Positions 1-8,518 of a DNA stretch of 64,000 bases are shown piece after piece. The notes beneath the pieces were generated by a model that saw only the letters and a list, made by a program, of their open reading frames with translations, was not told where the DNA came from and did not search any database. The position numbers and the translations under genes were made by a program. The stretch comes from Pseudomonas lurida (GTDB taxonomy: Bacteria; Pseudomonadota; Gammaproteobacteria; Pseudomonadales; Pseudomonadaceae). Positions within the stretch are counted from its first letter, which is position 1. The number at the start of each line of letters is the position of its first letter. The DNA lies in NCBI RefSeq assembly GCF_002563895.1, contig NZ_PDJB01000001.1, forward strand, positions 2,463,501 through 2,527,500, given 5' to 3'.

Positions 1-1
1 C

Positions 2-1087
2 CAGGGTGCCCTGATCCTGGAGAACCCGGAGGCGGTGCGCAATCCATTCTATTTGCTCGCGCCTAGCTGGGCGTTGCTCCCCATGGTCGCGCTTTCCACA
101 CTGGCTACCATCATCGCTTCTCAAGCAGTGATCTCCGGTGCTTTTTCCCTGACGCGCCAGGCGATCCAGCTAGGGTACGTGCCCCGGATGTTTATCCAGC
201 ACACCTCCAGCCAGGAGCAGGGTCAGATTTACATCGGCACCGTCAACTGGGCATTGATGGTGGGTGTGGTACTGCTGGTGATCGGCTTCGAGTCTTCCAG
301 TAACTTGGCGGCTGCGTATGGCGTGGCTGTCACAGGCACTATGTTGATCACCACCATTCTGTCTTCAGCCGTGGCCCTGCTGCTCTGGAAAACACCGCGC
401 TGGGTGGCTATCCCGCTGCTGCTCGGTTTTCTACTGGTCGACAGCTTGTACTTCGCGGCCAATGCGCCGAAGATTTTCCAGGGGGGTGCGTTCCCGGTGA
501 TCGCCGGTATCGGGTTGTTCATCTTGATGACCACGTGGAAGCGGGGGCGCAAAATCATCGTCGAGCGGCTGGACGAGACCGCGCTGCCCCTGCCGTTGTT
601 CATCAGTAGCATCCGTTCGCAGCCGCCGCACCGGGTGCAAGGTACAGCGGTTTTCCTGACCGCCAGGGCGGATGCCGTTCCCCATGCACTCTTGCACAAC
701 CTCTTGCATAACCAGGTGCTGCACGAGCAAGTGGTGCTTCTCACCGTAGTGTCCGAAGACAGCCCTCGAGTGAGTGCAGACCAACGGTTTGAGGTCGAAG
801 CTTATGGAGAAGGGTTCTTCCGTGTCAGCCTCCACTTCGGTTTCATGGAGGAGCCCGACGTTCCCATGGCCTTGAAGCTGTGTCATTTGAATGAGCTGGA
901 TTTCAGCCCGATGCGCACGACCTATTTTCTCAGTCGTGAGACAGTGATCCCGACCCAGCGTATTGGCATGGCACGCTGGCGAGAAAACCTGTTCGCGTTT
1001 CTGCTGAAGAACGCCAACAGCAACCTCAAGTATTTCAAATTGCCATTGAACAGGGTGATTGAACTGGGTACTCAAGTGGAGATGTAA
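2..1087 (+). CDS. kup: Kup-family potassium uptake protein, 5' truncated by the window
   Basis: C-terminal part (about 361 residues) of a low-affinity K+/H+ symporter of the inner membrane; full-length Kup proteins have about 630 residues, so the first 270 or so lie before the window. The frame is open from base 2. What is seen: the conserved transmembrane core segment with [16 protein letters not shown], further hydrophobic helices to about base 530, then a soluble cytoplasmic tail ending in TAA at 1085-1087. The in-frame GTG at 35 is not a start, because the Kup signature continues upstream of it. The gene is not broken inside the window. Identification rests on the highly conserved family motif; substrate and role are from the family. 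Confidence 0.93.
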   Translation, partial: QGALILENPEAVRNPFYLLAPSWALLPMVALSTLATIIASQAVISGAFSLTRQAIQLGYVPRMFIQHTSSQEQGQIYIGTVNWALMVGVVLLVIGFESSSNLAAAYGVAVTGTMLITTILSSAVALLLWKTPRWVAIPLLLGFLLVDSLYFAANAPKIFQGGAFPVIAGIGLFILMTTWKRGRKIIVERLDETALPLPLFISSIRSQPPHRVQGTAVFLTARADAVPHALLHNLLHNQVLHEQVVLLTVVSEDSPRVSADQRFEVEAYGEGFFRVSLHFGFMEEPDVPMALKLCHLNELDFSPMRTTYFLSRETVIPTQRIGMARWRENLFAFLLKNANSNLKYFKLPLNRVIELGTQVEM

Positions 1088-1153
1088 CACATTCGTGCGT
1101 CACCATTCGCCTTGCTTTCGGTCAACCCCTGTCGATGACGGTTCACGACGCGC

Positions 1154-1864
1154 CTACCAGGGTAGGCGCTCTCCGTCGTAAGCAAAGAAGTGGCCGCTGT
1201 CGGCAGGCTCCAAGCGGTCAATCAGCGTTAACAATTCGCGTGCAGCGATGTCTGCTGGTCTCGCGGCAGAAGCCCCACGAAAGGGCTGTGACAAGCCCGA
1301 GATCACCGTGCCGGGATGCAGGCTCAGCAAGCGCGCCTGGGGACGGGTTCGTGCCAGTTCGATTGCCGCGGTTTTAATCAGCATGTTCAATGCCGCCTTG
1401 GAAGCGCGATAGGCGTACCAGCCGCCCAGGCGGTTATCACCGATGCTACCGACCTTGGCAGAGAGCATTGCCATTGCGCCCTGAGGGTCTAGCAACGGCA
1501 GGAAGTAACGCAACACCAGGGCGGGCCCCACAGTATTGACTTGAAATACCGAATGCAGTGCATCTGCTTCAATCGCGGCGTAACTTTTTTCAGGCTTTAT
1601 TCCCTCGCGATGGAGCAGGCCGGCTGCATGCAAGATCAACTGATACGGTGCTTCTCCAGTCAATTCTGCGGCCGCTCTGGCGATACTGTCCGCATCCTCC
1701 AGGTCCAGGCATGGAACGCTGTTGCGCCCCAGCTCACGTACGCCCGCACACCGTGGATCCTGATTGAGCCATTCACAAAAAGCCGAGCCGAGCGCACCAC
1801 TGGCGCCAATCACCAAGGCACGATAGCCCTCGCCAAGGGAATTCATCTTGAACGCACTGTTCAT
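1154..1864 (-). CDS. Short-chain dehydrogenase/reductase (CsgA-like SDR)
   Basis: 236-residue cytoplasmic Rossmann-fold oxidoreductase. The nucleotide-binding glycine motif GASGALG is at residues 20-26, HAAG (equivalent of NNAG) at 79-82, and the catalytic Tyr152-x3-Lys156 in YRASK with upstream serines at 135 and 140. The length is typical of classical SDRs. The start at 1864 is chosen because GGGAG lies 8-12 nt upstream. It is the third gene of a minus-strand operon after folE (36-nt gap). Its folE neighbour suggests a pterin or dihydrofolate-type substrate, but the substrate cannot be read from the sequence. CsgA-like SDRs are common in the light-inducible folE/photolyase clusters of pseudomonads, which agrees with the operator-like repeats upstream of the operon. 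A GC hairpin (1150-1169) overlaps the stop codon. Confidence 0.85.
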   Translation of the reverse strand: MNSAFKMNSLGEGYRALVIGASGALGSAFCEWLNQDPRCAGVRELGRNSVPCLDLEDADSIARAAAELTGEAPYQLILHAAGLLHREGIKPEKSYAAIEADALHSVFQVNTVGPALVLRYFLPLLDPQGAMAMLSAKVGSIGDNRLGGWYAYRASKAALNMLIKTAAIELARTRPQARLLSLHPGTVISGLSQPFRGASAARPADIAARELLTLIDRLEPADSGHFFAYDGERLPW

Positions 1865-1900
1865 CTAGTCTCTCCCACCGTCTGGCGCGATGTGTTGGCG

Positions 1901-2461
1901 TTAACCCAGTCGTCCTATCAGTTGCAGGAACTCGTGACGTGTAGGGGAGGATTCACGAAAGGCGCCCAGCATCACCGATGAGGTCATCACCGAATTTTGT
2001 TTCTCTACGCCCCGCATCATCATGCACATGTGCTTGGCCTCGATCACCACCGCCACGCCGGCGGCATCGGTGATGTGCTGAATGGCGTCGGCAATTTGTT
2101 TTGTGAGGTTCTCCTGGATCTGTAGGCGGCGAGCGAACATATCCACCACTCGGGCGACCTTTGACAGGCCCAGCACCCTTCCGGTGGGGATGTACGCGAC
2201 ATGAGCCTTGCCGATAAAGGGCAGCATGTGATGCTCACATAATGAGTACAGTTCGATGTCGCGTACGATGACCATCTCATCATTCTGCGATTCGAATAAC
2301 GCGCCGTTTACCACGCTTTCCAGGTCCATCGTGTAGCCGTTGCACAGGTACTGCATCGCTTTGGCCGCCCGCGTGGGCGTGTCCAGCAAGCCTTCGCGCT
2401 CAGGGTTCTCGCCTACGCCGACGAGAATTTCACGGTATTGATCTGCTAATGACGGGTTCAT
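1901..2461 (-). CDS. folE: GTP cyclohydrolase I (type I, FolE)
   Basis: 186 residues, full length for the bacterial enzyme. It converts GTP to 7,8-dihydroneopterin triphosphate, the first step to tetrahydrofolate and pterins, in the cytoplasm. The zinc ligands are visible: Cys75 and His78 in CEHHML, and Cys146 in [11 protein letters not shown], with His144 nearby. The substrate-binding segment with the QN and TSS residues is present near the C-terminus. ATG at 2461 has a GAGGAA ribosome-binding site 6 nt upstream. It sits between a DCC-family gene (60-nt gap) and an SDR gene (36-nt gap) in one operon. Pseudomonads often carry more than one folE; this copy's company suggests an inducible paralogue feeding a pterin cofactor rather than the housekeeping gene, which is inference. 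Confidence 0.96.
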   Translation of the reverse strand: MNPSLADQYREILVGVGENPEREGLLDTPTRAAKAMQYLCNGYTMDLESVVNGALFESQNDEMVIVRDIELYSLCEHHMLPFIGKAHVAYIPTGRVLGLSKVARVVDMFARRLQIQENLTKQIADAIQHITDAAGVAVVIEAKHMCMMMRGVEKQNSVMTSSVMLGAFRESSPTRHEFLQLIGRLG

Positions 2462-2521
2462 GTTGATTCCTCGCAGCGTTGACTCAGGTTCTTCGTTGGG
2501 CCAATGACAAGACGAAGTTTT

Positions 2522-2986
2522 CTAGACGTGCTTTATTTTCGACGCGGGCTTCTTGTCGGACTCGGGTTCTGACTGCGCCACCGTGCAACGGTTATCGACA
2601 CAGCGACGACCACCGTCCGGGTGAGGTAACCACGCCAAATGGGGACGTAAGCGGCAGAAAAGGCGATAACCCAATTCAAACAGCGGGCGCAGTGCACGCC
2701 ATGTCAGTGGCGTGGCCCAAAACCCCAAGCCAGCGGCTCGCCAGCTCCACAGGGTGGCGTCCAGGCCGGTTAGCCAGCGACCATCAGCGAAACGCGCATG
2801 CAGTGAGGACTGCATCTGCTCGACTGTGAAACCAAGTGCCTTGGCGTCAAACCCAGCGCTGCTGATGTCGACAAACAGCAGTCGATTATCAGAGGCGTGC
2901 CGTTGCAGGATCCGGATTTCGCGCGCACACAGCGGGCATTCACCGTCAAAGTACAGCGTCAGCGGCCAATCCGTATTGTTGTACAT
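2522..2986 (-). CDS. DCC-family (DUF393) thiol-disulfide oxidoreductase-like protein
   Basis: 154 residues. The family hallmark is at the N-terminus: YFDGECPLC, giving the D-x-x-C-x-x-C signature, followed by an alpha/beta fold and a hydrophobic/aromatic C-terminal half (Trp- and Leu-rich) that may contact the membrane. The start at 2986 is chosen because the DCC motif follows within 20 residues; longer in-frame extensions upstream show no family match. No convincing Shine-Dalgarno sequence precedes it, and the repeated TGTA elements run into the start codon, so a very short leader or leaderless mRNA is possible. It is the first gene of the operon with folE and an SDR. The biochemical role of this family is poorly known; a redox function is inferred from the paired cysteines. 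Confidence 0.82.
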   Translation of the reverse strand: MYNNTDWPLTLYFDGECPLCAREIRILQRHASDNRLLFVDISSAGFDAKALGFTVEQMQSSLHARFADGRWLTGLDATLWSWRAAGLGFWATPLTWRALRPLFELGYRLFCRLRPHLAWLPHPDGGRRCVDNRCTVAQSEPESDKKPASKIKHV

Positions 2987-3015
2987 GGTGTATGGTCTTG
3001 TATAGGTTTTGTACA
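2980..3015. promoter_or_regulatory. Four phased TGTA(C/T) repeats, candidate CarH/LitR-type operator
   Basis: On the plus strand TGTACA, TGTATG, TGTATA and TGTACA begin at 2980, 2989, 2999 and 3010, steps of 9, 10 and 11 bp. Read on the minus strand these are four TACA cores in direct repeat, one helical turn apart, just before and into the start of the DCC-folE-SDR operon. Tandem repeats with a TnTACA core about 11 bp apart are the known operator form of B12-dependent MerR photoreceptors (CarH/LitR). No such regulator gene lies in the window. Confidence 0.5.
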
Positions 3016-3176
3016 AGATATGCTTAAAGAAACGGACTGACAATGAGCATGAGTGTTTTGCCGTGCCATGGACCCTGACGCGCCGTTGCGTGGGCGGATC
3101 GCCCGTTCGTTCGACAGGGAGGTTCCTGGCGGCAAGGTACGCTAGGGCGTGCGCGTCATCGGGGGAGATGCCCAAC

Positions 3177-3210
3177 AATTAAAAAAGCCGCCCCTGAGAT
3201 CAGGGGCGGC
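3177..3210 (-). terminator. Rho-independent terminator of the uraH operon
   Basis: A perfect 11-bp stem (GCCGCCCCTGA at 3187-3197, TCAGGGGCGGC at 3200-3210) with a 2-nt loop in the DNA drawing. On the minus strand it is followed by six T residues and AATT. It lies 25 nt past the stop of the hydroxyisourate hydrolase gene. Confidence 0.88.
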
Positions 3211-3234
3211 CTGGTTGTCCTGCCGGGCAGGTAC

Positions 3235-3645
3235 TCAATTCCCTCTGTAGGTAGAGAAACCGTACGGGCTGAGGAGCAAGGGAATGTGGTAGTGCGGGAC
3301 AGTGCCGTCCACCTCAAAAATCACCGGTACCTCCGGGAAGAAACTCGAGGTGTTGTGGGCGGCGAACCATTCACCGGTTTTGAAGGTGACACGGTAAGTG
3401 CCTTTCTCCAGGGCCTGACCTTCCGGGTACAGCCCGGTCACACGACCTTGTTCGTTCGTCGTTGCATGGTTGAGCATGTTCCAGCTCTTCCCGGACTGTT
3501 TTTCCAGGGTGACATTGACACCCGCTGACGGCAGGCCATCTTGTAGGTTGAGCACATGCACGCTGAGCGGGTTGGTTGCCGCTGATGCCAGCGACGATAC
3601 GACACTCAATACGATGCCAGCGAACAGCGTTTTCAATACAGTCAT
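3235..3645 (-). CDS. uraH: Periplasmic 5-hydroxyisourate hydrolase (transthyretin-like)
   Basis: 136 residues. It hydrolyses 5-hydroxyisourate, the product of urate oxidation, to OHCU. A signal peptide (about residues 1-22, cut after ASA) points to the periplasm, as for E. coli HiuH. Mature-chain family features are present: the His of SVHVLNLQDG near the N-terminus, the Arg in TYRVTF, the His of PHYHIPLLLSPYGFSTY and a C-terminal YRGN in place of the usual YRGS, a conservative change in the active-site tetrapeptide. Of two close ATGs, the one at 3645 is preferred: AAGGA lies 7 nt before it but only 1 nt before the ATG at 3651. It follows the HbpS-like gene by 10 nt and is divergent from a two-component system, as in the E. 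coli hiuH-hprRS locus. Confidence 0.92.
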   Translation of the reverse strand: MTVLKTLFAGIVLSVVSSLASAATNPLSVHVLNLQDGLPSAGVNVTLEKQSGKSWNMLNHATTNEQGRVTGLYPEGQALEKGTYRVTFKTGEWFAAHNTSSFFPEVPVIFEVDGTVPHYHIPLLLSPYGFSTYRGN

Positions 3646-3655
3646 GATCATGTCC

Positions 3656-4159
3656 TTAGTGTTTGACGGCAGGTAGGATTTTGTTGATAGCGGCTAATGC
3701 ACACCCTTCATCGGTTGCTGCCCCACCGGCACCGGCCATTCCGATAGCCCCGATGACTTGCCCCTCAAACAGCAACGGCACGCCGCCGCCTAGCAGCAAC
3801 AGCTCATCCAGGGTGTTGAGGTTCTCAGCATCCGGCGTCGTGCGGGCACGTTCTGCCAATAGCCGTGTTGGGGTCTTGGTCGACAGCGCGGTGTAGGCTT
3901 TTCGCTGAGCCGCCAGCGTGTTGTGCGGGCCGACATCGTCGTCGCGTTGGACGGCGACCAAGTTGCCGCCACGGTCGACGACTGCGCCAACGGCGGTGCG
4001 CCCCTGGGCATGACAGGCTGCCAGCGCGGCATTCAATAAGTCATTGGCCATTGCCAGTGACACGTCCTTGCGCTGCACAACGTGGTCGGGCGCTGCAACG
4101 GCGAGCGCAGAGCTCATTGCGAGAGGCACCAGCAATGAAGTGGATAGGCTTTTACGCAT
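3656..4159 (-). CDS. GlcG/HbpS-like heme-degradation-family protein, exported
   Basis: 167 residues with a Sec signal peptide (about residues 1-22, cut near AVA-AP). The mature part is the GlcG/HbpS (DUF336) domain: repeated Ala-rich helices, GAVVDRGGNLVAVQRDDD, and the glycine-rich GAIGMAGAGGAATDEGCALAAI near the C-terminus. HbpS of Streptomyces is an extracellular heme-binding sensor that acts on a two-component system; whether this one binds heme is inference. The start at 4159 gives a clean signal peptide and has AGGAA 7-10 nt upstream; the longer in-frame start at 4201 adds a non-conserved tail. It is first in a two-gene operon with uraH and divergent from the regulator at 4306, so it may report redox or heme status to that pair. 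Confidence 0.85.
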   Translation of the reverse strand: MRKSLSTSLLVPLAMSSALAVAAPDHVVQRKDVSLAMANDLLNAALAACHAQGRTAVGAVVDRGGNLVAVQRDDDVGPHNTLAAQRKAYTALSTKTPTRLLAERARTTPDAENLNTLDELLLLGGGVPLLFEGQVIGAIGMAGAGGAATDEGCALAAINKILPAVKH

Positions 4160-4237
4160 GCTTTTTCCTGTGTTTGGTCTGGCTGAGTCATTGCCAGGCA
4201 TGATGACCCGAGCGCTCCGTCAGAATGATTGCCTCAT

Positions 4238-4255
4238 CATTACCAATATGTAATG
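4238..4255. promoter_or_regulatory. HprR/CopR-type response-regulator box
   Basis: CATTACCAATATGTAATG, a perfect 6-bp inverted repeat with a 6-bp spacer, between the divergent HbpS-uraH operon and the two-component genes. It equals the half-sites reported for the E. coli HprR (YedW) box, CATTAC-N6-GTAATG. Its position fits autoregulation plus control of the uraH operon. Confidence 0.8.
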
Positions 4256-4305
4256 TAACGAAACGGTCTGGCGCGCTAGCCTATGCGCCAGCCTTGGAGG
4301 AAAAG

Positions 4306-4977
4306 ATGCGTATCCTGGTCGTTGAAGATGAAGCCAAAACAGCGGATTACCTCCACAAAGCCCTGACTGAATCTGGCTACGTGGTCGAAGTCGCCCTGGA
4401 TGGCCTGGAGGGCCAGTACCTGGCGCAGGAAAGTGAGTTCGACTTGATCATTCTGGACGTCATGCTGCCGGGCCTGGATGGATGGCAATTGCTTCAGGTC
4501 ATTCGGCGCAAGTGGCAAACCCCGGTGCTTTTTCTCACCGCCCGGGATTCCGTGGAAGACCGGGTCAAGGGGCTCGAGTCAGGGGCCGATGATTACCTCG
4601 TCAAACCCTTTTCCTATGCCGAGTTGTTGGCACGTGTACGGACCTTGCTACGCAGGGGGCCGCCCCGTGAGGTCGAGCAGTTTTTGGTCGCCGACCTGAG
4701 CCTGGATCTGTTGCGACGCAAGGTCACGCGCAGGGGCGAACGCCTGATCCTGACCAACAAGGAGTTTGCCCTCTTGCACCTGCTGGTCAGCCGAGAAGGG
4801 GAGGTGCTCTCGCGCTCGTTGATTGCCTCGCAGATCTGGCAGATGAACTTTGACAGTGACACCAATGTGGTCGATGTCGCCATCCGTCGACTGCGGGCCA
4901 AGGTGGACGACCCCTATGCGCTCAAGCTGATACACACCGTGCGAGGCATTGGCTACATGCTCGAGGTGCAATCCTGA
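4306..4977 (+). CDS. OmpR-family response regulator, CopR/HprR (heavy-metal/oxidant) subgroup
   Basis: 223 residues: receiver domain (about 1-115, phospho-acceptor Asp51 in [13 protein letters not shown], Lys of LVKPF) and a winged-helix DNA-binding domain (about 125-220, ending in [11 protein letters not shown]). Start at 4306: GGAGG lies 6 nt upstream, and the receiver fold begins at residue 2. The cognate kinase overlaps its stop codon. Database annotation of this subgroup is usually 'heavy metal response regulator' (CopR, IrlR, CusR), but the hiuH neighbour and the CATTAC-N6-GTAATG box are those of E. coli HprR, which responds to hydrogen peroxide through cysteine chemistry. The signal here is therefore uncertain between copper/silver and oxidants. 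Confidence 0.93.
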   Translation: MRILVVEDEAKTADYLHKALTESGYVVEVALDGLEGQYLAQESEFDLIILDVMLPGLDGWQLLQVIRRKWQTPVLFLTARDSVEDRVKGLESGADDYLVKPFSYAELLARVRTLLRRGPPREVEQFLVADLSLDLLRRKVTRRGERLILTNKEFALLHLLVSREGEVLSRSLIASQIWQMNFDSDTNVVDVAIRRLRAKVDDPYALKLIHTVRGIGYMLEVQS

Positions 4978-6335
4978 AACTGTTTCCGCGTGCCCTGAGC
5001 CTGCGCCTGGCGGTCATGTTCGCGCTGGTCAGTGCGCTGCTGCTGGGTTCCATCGGTTTTTATCTTTATCAATCGTTACAACGGGAAATCGCCTGGCGCG
5101 ATGACCAGGCGCTGCTAGGTCGCCTGGAGCGTATGCAAGCGTTGCTAAACGACAGCGCCAGCGTCGAGCAACTACGACATCGACCCAAGCTCTACGAAAA
5201 TATGCTGGGCAACCGTGACAACCTGCTCTGGATTGTCGACGGCTCCGGTCAGGCGCTGATCGAAATCAACCCCGTCGGCATGAGCGTGCCCACGTTGCCT
5301 GCCGCAGCCCAGGCCCGGCTCGGTGACGGCGATGCTTCGCAGGGAGTCCGACTGGCCTGGAAGGATGTCATGCAGGGGGGACGAAGCTTGACCCTGATTG
5401 CTGGCAAGTTGTTAGGTGAGCGTGAGCAGATGCTGGGGGCTTACCGACTCAAGCTCTGGCTCGCCATGTCAGTCGGGGCTTTGTTGGCGTTTGTGCTGGG
5501 CGGGTGGGTCAGTCGACGAGGCTTGCAACCGGTGCGTATGCTGGCGCAACGCGCGGCCAGTATCGATGCACAACATCTGCATCTGCGGCTGGATGAGTTC
5601 AACGAACTGACTGAGCTGCAAGCGCTCAGCCAGGCGCTTAATCAAATGCTTGCACGCCTTGAAGACGGGTTCGCCCAGCTGTCACGCTTCTCGGAAGACC
5701 TCGCCCATGAGATGCGCACCCCGCTCAGCAACCTGATGGGGCATACCCAGCAAAGCCTGAGGCACAGTCGGTCGGTCGAGGACTATCAAAACCTGTTGGT
5801 GTCCAATCAAGAGGAATATGAGCGCCTGGCGCGAATGATCGACAGCATGCTTTTTCTCGCGCGTACCGAGCAGTCGCAAGCCTGCGTGCACGACGATCCC
5901 ATCAACCTGCATGATCTGGTCGAGCAACTGTGTGAGTATTTCGAAGGCGTCGCGCAAGAACGCGATATGACGCTGGTCAATCATGCCCACGCCCAGTTGC
6001 GTGCTGATCCGGTGTTGATCCGTCGAGCGTTGGCTAACGTGGTGGCCAATGCACTGCGTTATGGATCGCCTGCGACGGACGTGGTTATCAACAGTGTGGT
6101 GTGGGAGGACAGGGTCGAGGTCTCTGTACACAACCAAGGCCCGCCGATTTCAGCGGAGCATCTACCTCGGCTGTTTGAACGGTTCTACCGGTGCGATCCG
6201 TCACGCAACCAGCCCGATGATTCCGGTGGCCTGGGGCTGGCAATCGTGCGCTCGATCATGCAATTGCATGGCGGACGGGTGACAGTGGAGAGCGATCAAT
6301 CAGGCACGACCTTCCGCTTGGCGTTTCCTGCTTGA
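4974..6335 (+). CDS. Heavy-metal/oxidant sensor histidine kinase (CopS/HprS type)
   Basis: 453 residues if it starts at CTG 4974. Layout: TM1 (about 10-30), periplasmic sensor domain of about 130 residues, TM2 (about 160-180), HAMP, HisKA with the phospho-accepting His245 in LAHEMRTPL, then HATPase_c with N-box NALRYG and the [10 protein letters not shown] glycine box. The CTG start is proposed because GAGGTG lies about 8 nt before it, the codon overlaps the regulator's TGA (CTGA), and the extra 14 residues ([13 protein letters not shown]) match the usual cytoplasmic N-terminus of this family. The first ATG, at 5016, lacks a Shine-Dalgarno sequence and would begin inside TM1. It partners the regulator just upstream. 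Confidence 0.92.
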   Translation: MKLFPRALSLRLAVMFALVSALLLGSIGFYLYQSLQREIAWRDDQALLGRLERMQALLNDSASVEQLRHRPKLYENMLGNRDNLLWIVDGSGQALIEINPVGMSVPTLPAAAQARLGDGDASQGVRLAWKDVMQGGRSLTLIAGKLLGEREQMLGAYRLKLWLAMSVGALLAFVLGGWVSRRGLQPVRMLAQRAASIDAQHLHLRLDEFNELTELQALSQALNQMLARLEDGFAQLSRFSEDLAHEMRTPLSNLMGHTQQSLRHSRSVEDYQNLLVSNQEEYERLARMIDSMLFLARTEQSQACVHDDPINLHDLVEQLCEYFEGVAQERDMTLVNHAHAQLRADPVLIRRALANVVANALRYGSPATDVVINSVVWEDRVEVSVHNQGPPISAEHLPRLFERFYRCDPSRNQPDDSGGLGLAIVRSIMQLHGGRVTVESDQSGTTFRLAFPA

Positions 6336-6342
6336 CTGCCAA

Positions 6343-6361
6343 GCGCGCTGCCCGAGCGCGC
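6343..6361. terminator. Hairpin between convergent genes, possible bidirectional terminator
   Basis: GCGCGCT / AGCGCGC stem with a 5-nt loop in the 39-nt gap between the kinase gene and the convergent ABC operon end. There is no T-tract on either side, so intrinsic termination would be weak. Confidence 0.35.
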
Positions 6362-6374
6362 CCGTCATGTCAGC

Positions 6375-7406
6375 CTACCGCTCGATCGACCGGCTCCAGC
6401 GCGCATTCCACTCTGGCCGCGCCTGGTTGACCTGGTCCCAGTCAATCGAAATGGCGGTCTGCAGATAACCCTGCATCGCTTCCACCCGTGCGCGGGTCTT
6501 GTCGGTGGTGGGGGTGGTCGGGTTGGACGGAATCTGATCACCTTCCTCCAGCGCCGGCGCCTGGGCCTCGGCGGTCAGCAGGAAGGCCGCGAGTTTTTGC
6601 GCCAGCTCCGGCTGGTCATTGCGCGCGATCACGCATTCGGCCACGTTCAGCACCACGGCGCCTTCCTTGGGTTGCGCATACTCCATGGGCACGCCAAGCA
6701 GCTTCTGGGTGGCGACCTGGGTTGGGGTGAGGGGGAAGATCGCGGCTTCGTCGGTCTGTACCATCTCGGAGATTTTTGCCGAGCTGGCAATGTATTCCAG
6801 CACGTTGGGGCCAACGGTCTTCGGCCAGGCCTTGAAGCCTGGGTCGACATTGGTCTCGTCGCCACCCTGGATGCGGTTGAACATCAGGAAACCGTGCAGG
6901 CCGAAAGTGGACGAAGCCAGCGACTGGAACACGACCTTTTCCTTGAAGCGCGGGTCGGCCAGGTCCATCCACGAGGTGGGCGCGGCCCAGCCCTTTTCCT
7001 TGAACATCTTGGCGTTGTAGCCCAGGCCGGTGACGCCGAGGGTCACGGCCACGGCTTCGTCCTTGATTTTGGCCTTGGCCGGGATCTGTTCCAGGGGCTG
7101 GCTGGGCGCGAGCTTGTCGCACAAGCCCATGGATATGGCGCGGTACATGATGCCGTCGTCGAGGAACATCACGTGCATCTGTGGGTTGTCTTTGTTGGCC
7201 TGGACCTTGGCGAGAATGTCCGACGAAGTGCCGGGCACGATCACCACCTTGACGTTATTGGCCTTCTCGAAGGCGGGCAGCACCTTGTCGGCGTACACCC
7301 GTTCCATGGTGCCGCCGTTCATGCCCAGGTACAGCGTGGGCGCGGCGTGCGCGGTGGAGGCGAGCAGGGCGAGGGACAAGCAGGACAGCGCAATACGTGG
7401 GTTCAT
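6375..7406 (-). CDS. ABC transporter substrate-binding protein, PotD-like (polyamine/opine class)
   Basis: 343 residues, periplasmic, with a clear signal peptide (about 1-21, cut at AHA-AP). It has a type II periplasmic-binding fold: YLGMNGGTMERVYADKVLPAFEK at the mature N-terminus and the family segment VTGLGYNAKMFKEKG...SWMDLADPRFK. This group binds polyamines, opines, thiamine or related cations; the ligand cannot be read from sequence. It is the last gene of a seven-gene minus-strand operon with its ATPase, two permeases and a three-subunit flavin dehydrogenase, so the imported compound is probably the dehydrogenase substrate (an N-substituted amino acid, D-amino acid or opine is inferred). 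It lies 14 nt after the HcnC-like gene. Confidence 0.88.
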   Translation of the reverse strand: MNPRIALSCLSLALLASTAHAAPTLYLGMNGGTMERVYADKVLPAFEKANNVKVVIVPGTSSDILAKVQANKDNPQMHVMFLDDGIMYRAISMGLCDKLAPSQPLEQIPAKAKIKDEAVAVTLGVTGLGYNAKMFKEKGWAAPTSWMDLADPRFKEKVVFQSLASSTFGLHGFLMFNRIQGGDETNVDPGFKAWPKTVGPNVLEYIASSAKISEMVQTDEAAIFPLTPTQVATQKLLGVPMEYAQPKEGAVVLNVAECVIARNDQPELAQKLAAFLLTAEAQAPALEEGDQIPSNPTTPTTDKTRARVEAMQGYLQTAISIDWDQVNQARPEWNARWSRSIER

Positions 7407-7420
7407 GGATGTTTTTCCTC

Positions 7421-8518
7421 TCAGGCTTGGAAACGACGGATGGAAAACGCTTCGATAGGGTGGCGACTGGCCCCGTCGCAGACGAGCTCTGCCAGGGCTT
7501 CACCCACCGCGGGACCGAGCTGGAACCCGGCGCCGGCAAAGCCGAAACCGTGGAGCAGGCCAGGTTGGGTACTGCTGGGACCGATCACCGGTTCGTGATC
7601 GGGGAGGTAACCTTCGGTGCCGCTCCAGGTGCGAATCGCCTGGGCACCCTTGAGAAACGGGTAGAGCTCGGCGGCATTGCGCAGTATCTCCAGCACCGCT
7701 GCCTGGCCTGGGCGCGCGGTCAGCGGGCCAAGGGCAAAGCCGCGACCGCCGCCGAGGATGCAATTGCCCCGGGCGACCTGCCGCGCGTAAATACCGCCGC
7801 CTTCCACCCCCGTGCTCACATTCATCACCACTGGCAGCGGCTCGGTGACCAGCATCGCCGGGTGCGCCGAGGTGATCGGCACCGCTTCGCCAAACTGCGC
7901 AGCGACGGTGCCGGCCCAGGCGCCCGCACAGTTCAGCAACCACGGCGCTTGCAGATGCAGGCCGGTGGCGCAGTGCACGTGGAACTGGCGGCTGTCATGT
8001 TCGATGCGGACCGCTTCGGCCTGCTCGTACACCACTGCGCCGCAGCGCTGCGCGGCACGGGCGAAGGCCGGGGACACTACGCGTGGATTGGCGTGGCCGT
8101 CTTGCGGACACAACGAGGCGCCCACGGCGATATCGCCAACCCAGGGGAAGCGTGCGCGCAGCTCGGCGTGATCGAGCAACTGCAAGCCCAGGCCAAAGCC
8201 ACGGGTCTGCACGGCGTACGCCTGCAGCGCGGCAAAATCAGTGTGGCTGCGCGCCAGTTTCAAATGCCCGGAGCGTACGTATTCGCCGTCGATACCGATC
8301 AATCCCGGCAAGTCGGCCCACAGTTGATGAGCACGCTGTGACAGCGGCAATTGATGCAATGGCCGGCCCTGGCGGCGCACACCGCCATAATTCACCCCAC
8401 TGGAATGCGAGCCGCAAAAATCCCGCTCCACCAACGCCACGCGCTGGCCTTTTTGCGCGAGCATCAAGGCCGCCGATGCGCCGACGATCCCACCGCCCAA
8501 GACGATGACGTCGATCAT
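7421..8518 (-). CDS. FAD-dependent D-amino-acid/glycine-oxidase-family subunit (HcnC/OoxB-like)
   Basis: 365 residues, DAO superfamily. The N-terminal FAD-binding Rossmann motif (VLGGGIVGASAALMLAQKG) is followed by the acidic end of strand 2 (ALVERD), and the conserved C-terminal segment GTEGYLPDHEPVIG is present. The start at 8518 overlaps the stop of the upstream subunit gene (ATGA). In heteromeric dehydrogenases of this type (hydrogen cyanide synthase HcnABC, octopine/nopaline oxidases, D-hydroxyproline dehydrogenase) this is the catalytic subunit that oxidises the C-N bond. Here it sits in an importer operon, which argues for catabolism. The exact substrate is unknown. Confidence 0.85.
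   Translation of the reverse strand: MIDVIVLGGGIVGASAALMLAQKGQRVALVERDFCGSHSSGVNYGGVRRQGRPLHQLPLSQRAHQLWADLPGLIGIDGEYVRSGHLKLARSHTDFAALQAYAVQTRGFGLGLQLLDHAELRARFPWVGDIAVGASLCPQDGHANPRVVSPAFARAAQRCGAVVYEQAEAVRIEHDSRQFHVHCATGLHLQAPWLLNCAGAWAGTVAAQFGEAVPITSAHPAMLVTEPLPVVMNVSTGVEGGGIYARQVARGNCILGGGRGFALGPLTARPGQAAVLEILRNAAELYPFLKGAQAIRTWSGTEGYLPDHEPVIGPSSTQPGLLHGFGFAGAGFQLGPAVGEALAELVCDGASRHPIEAFSIRRFQA

Noticed and set aside
2..1087. kup as a broken gene
   Set aside because: It only begins outside the window; the frame is open to base 2 with conserved residues before the first possible start.
1150..1169. GC hairpin as a terminator for kup or the SDR gene
   Set aside because: The stem overlaps the SDR stop codon and neither strand has a following T-run.
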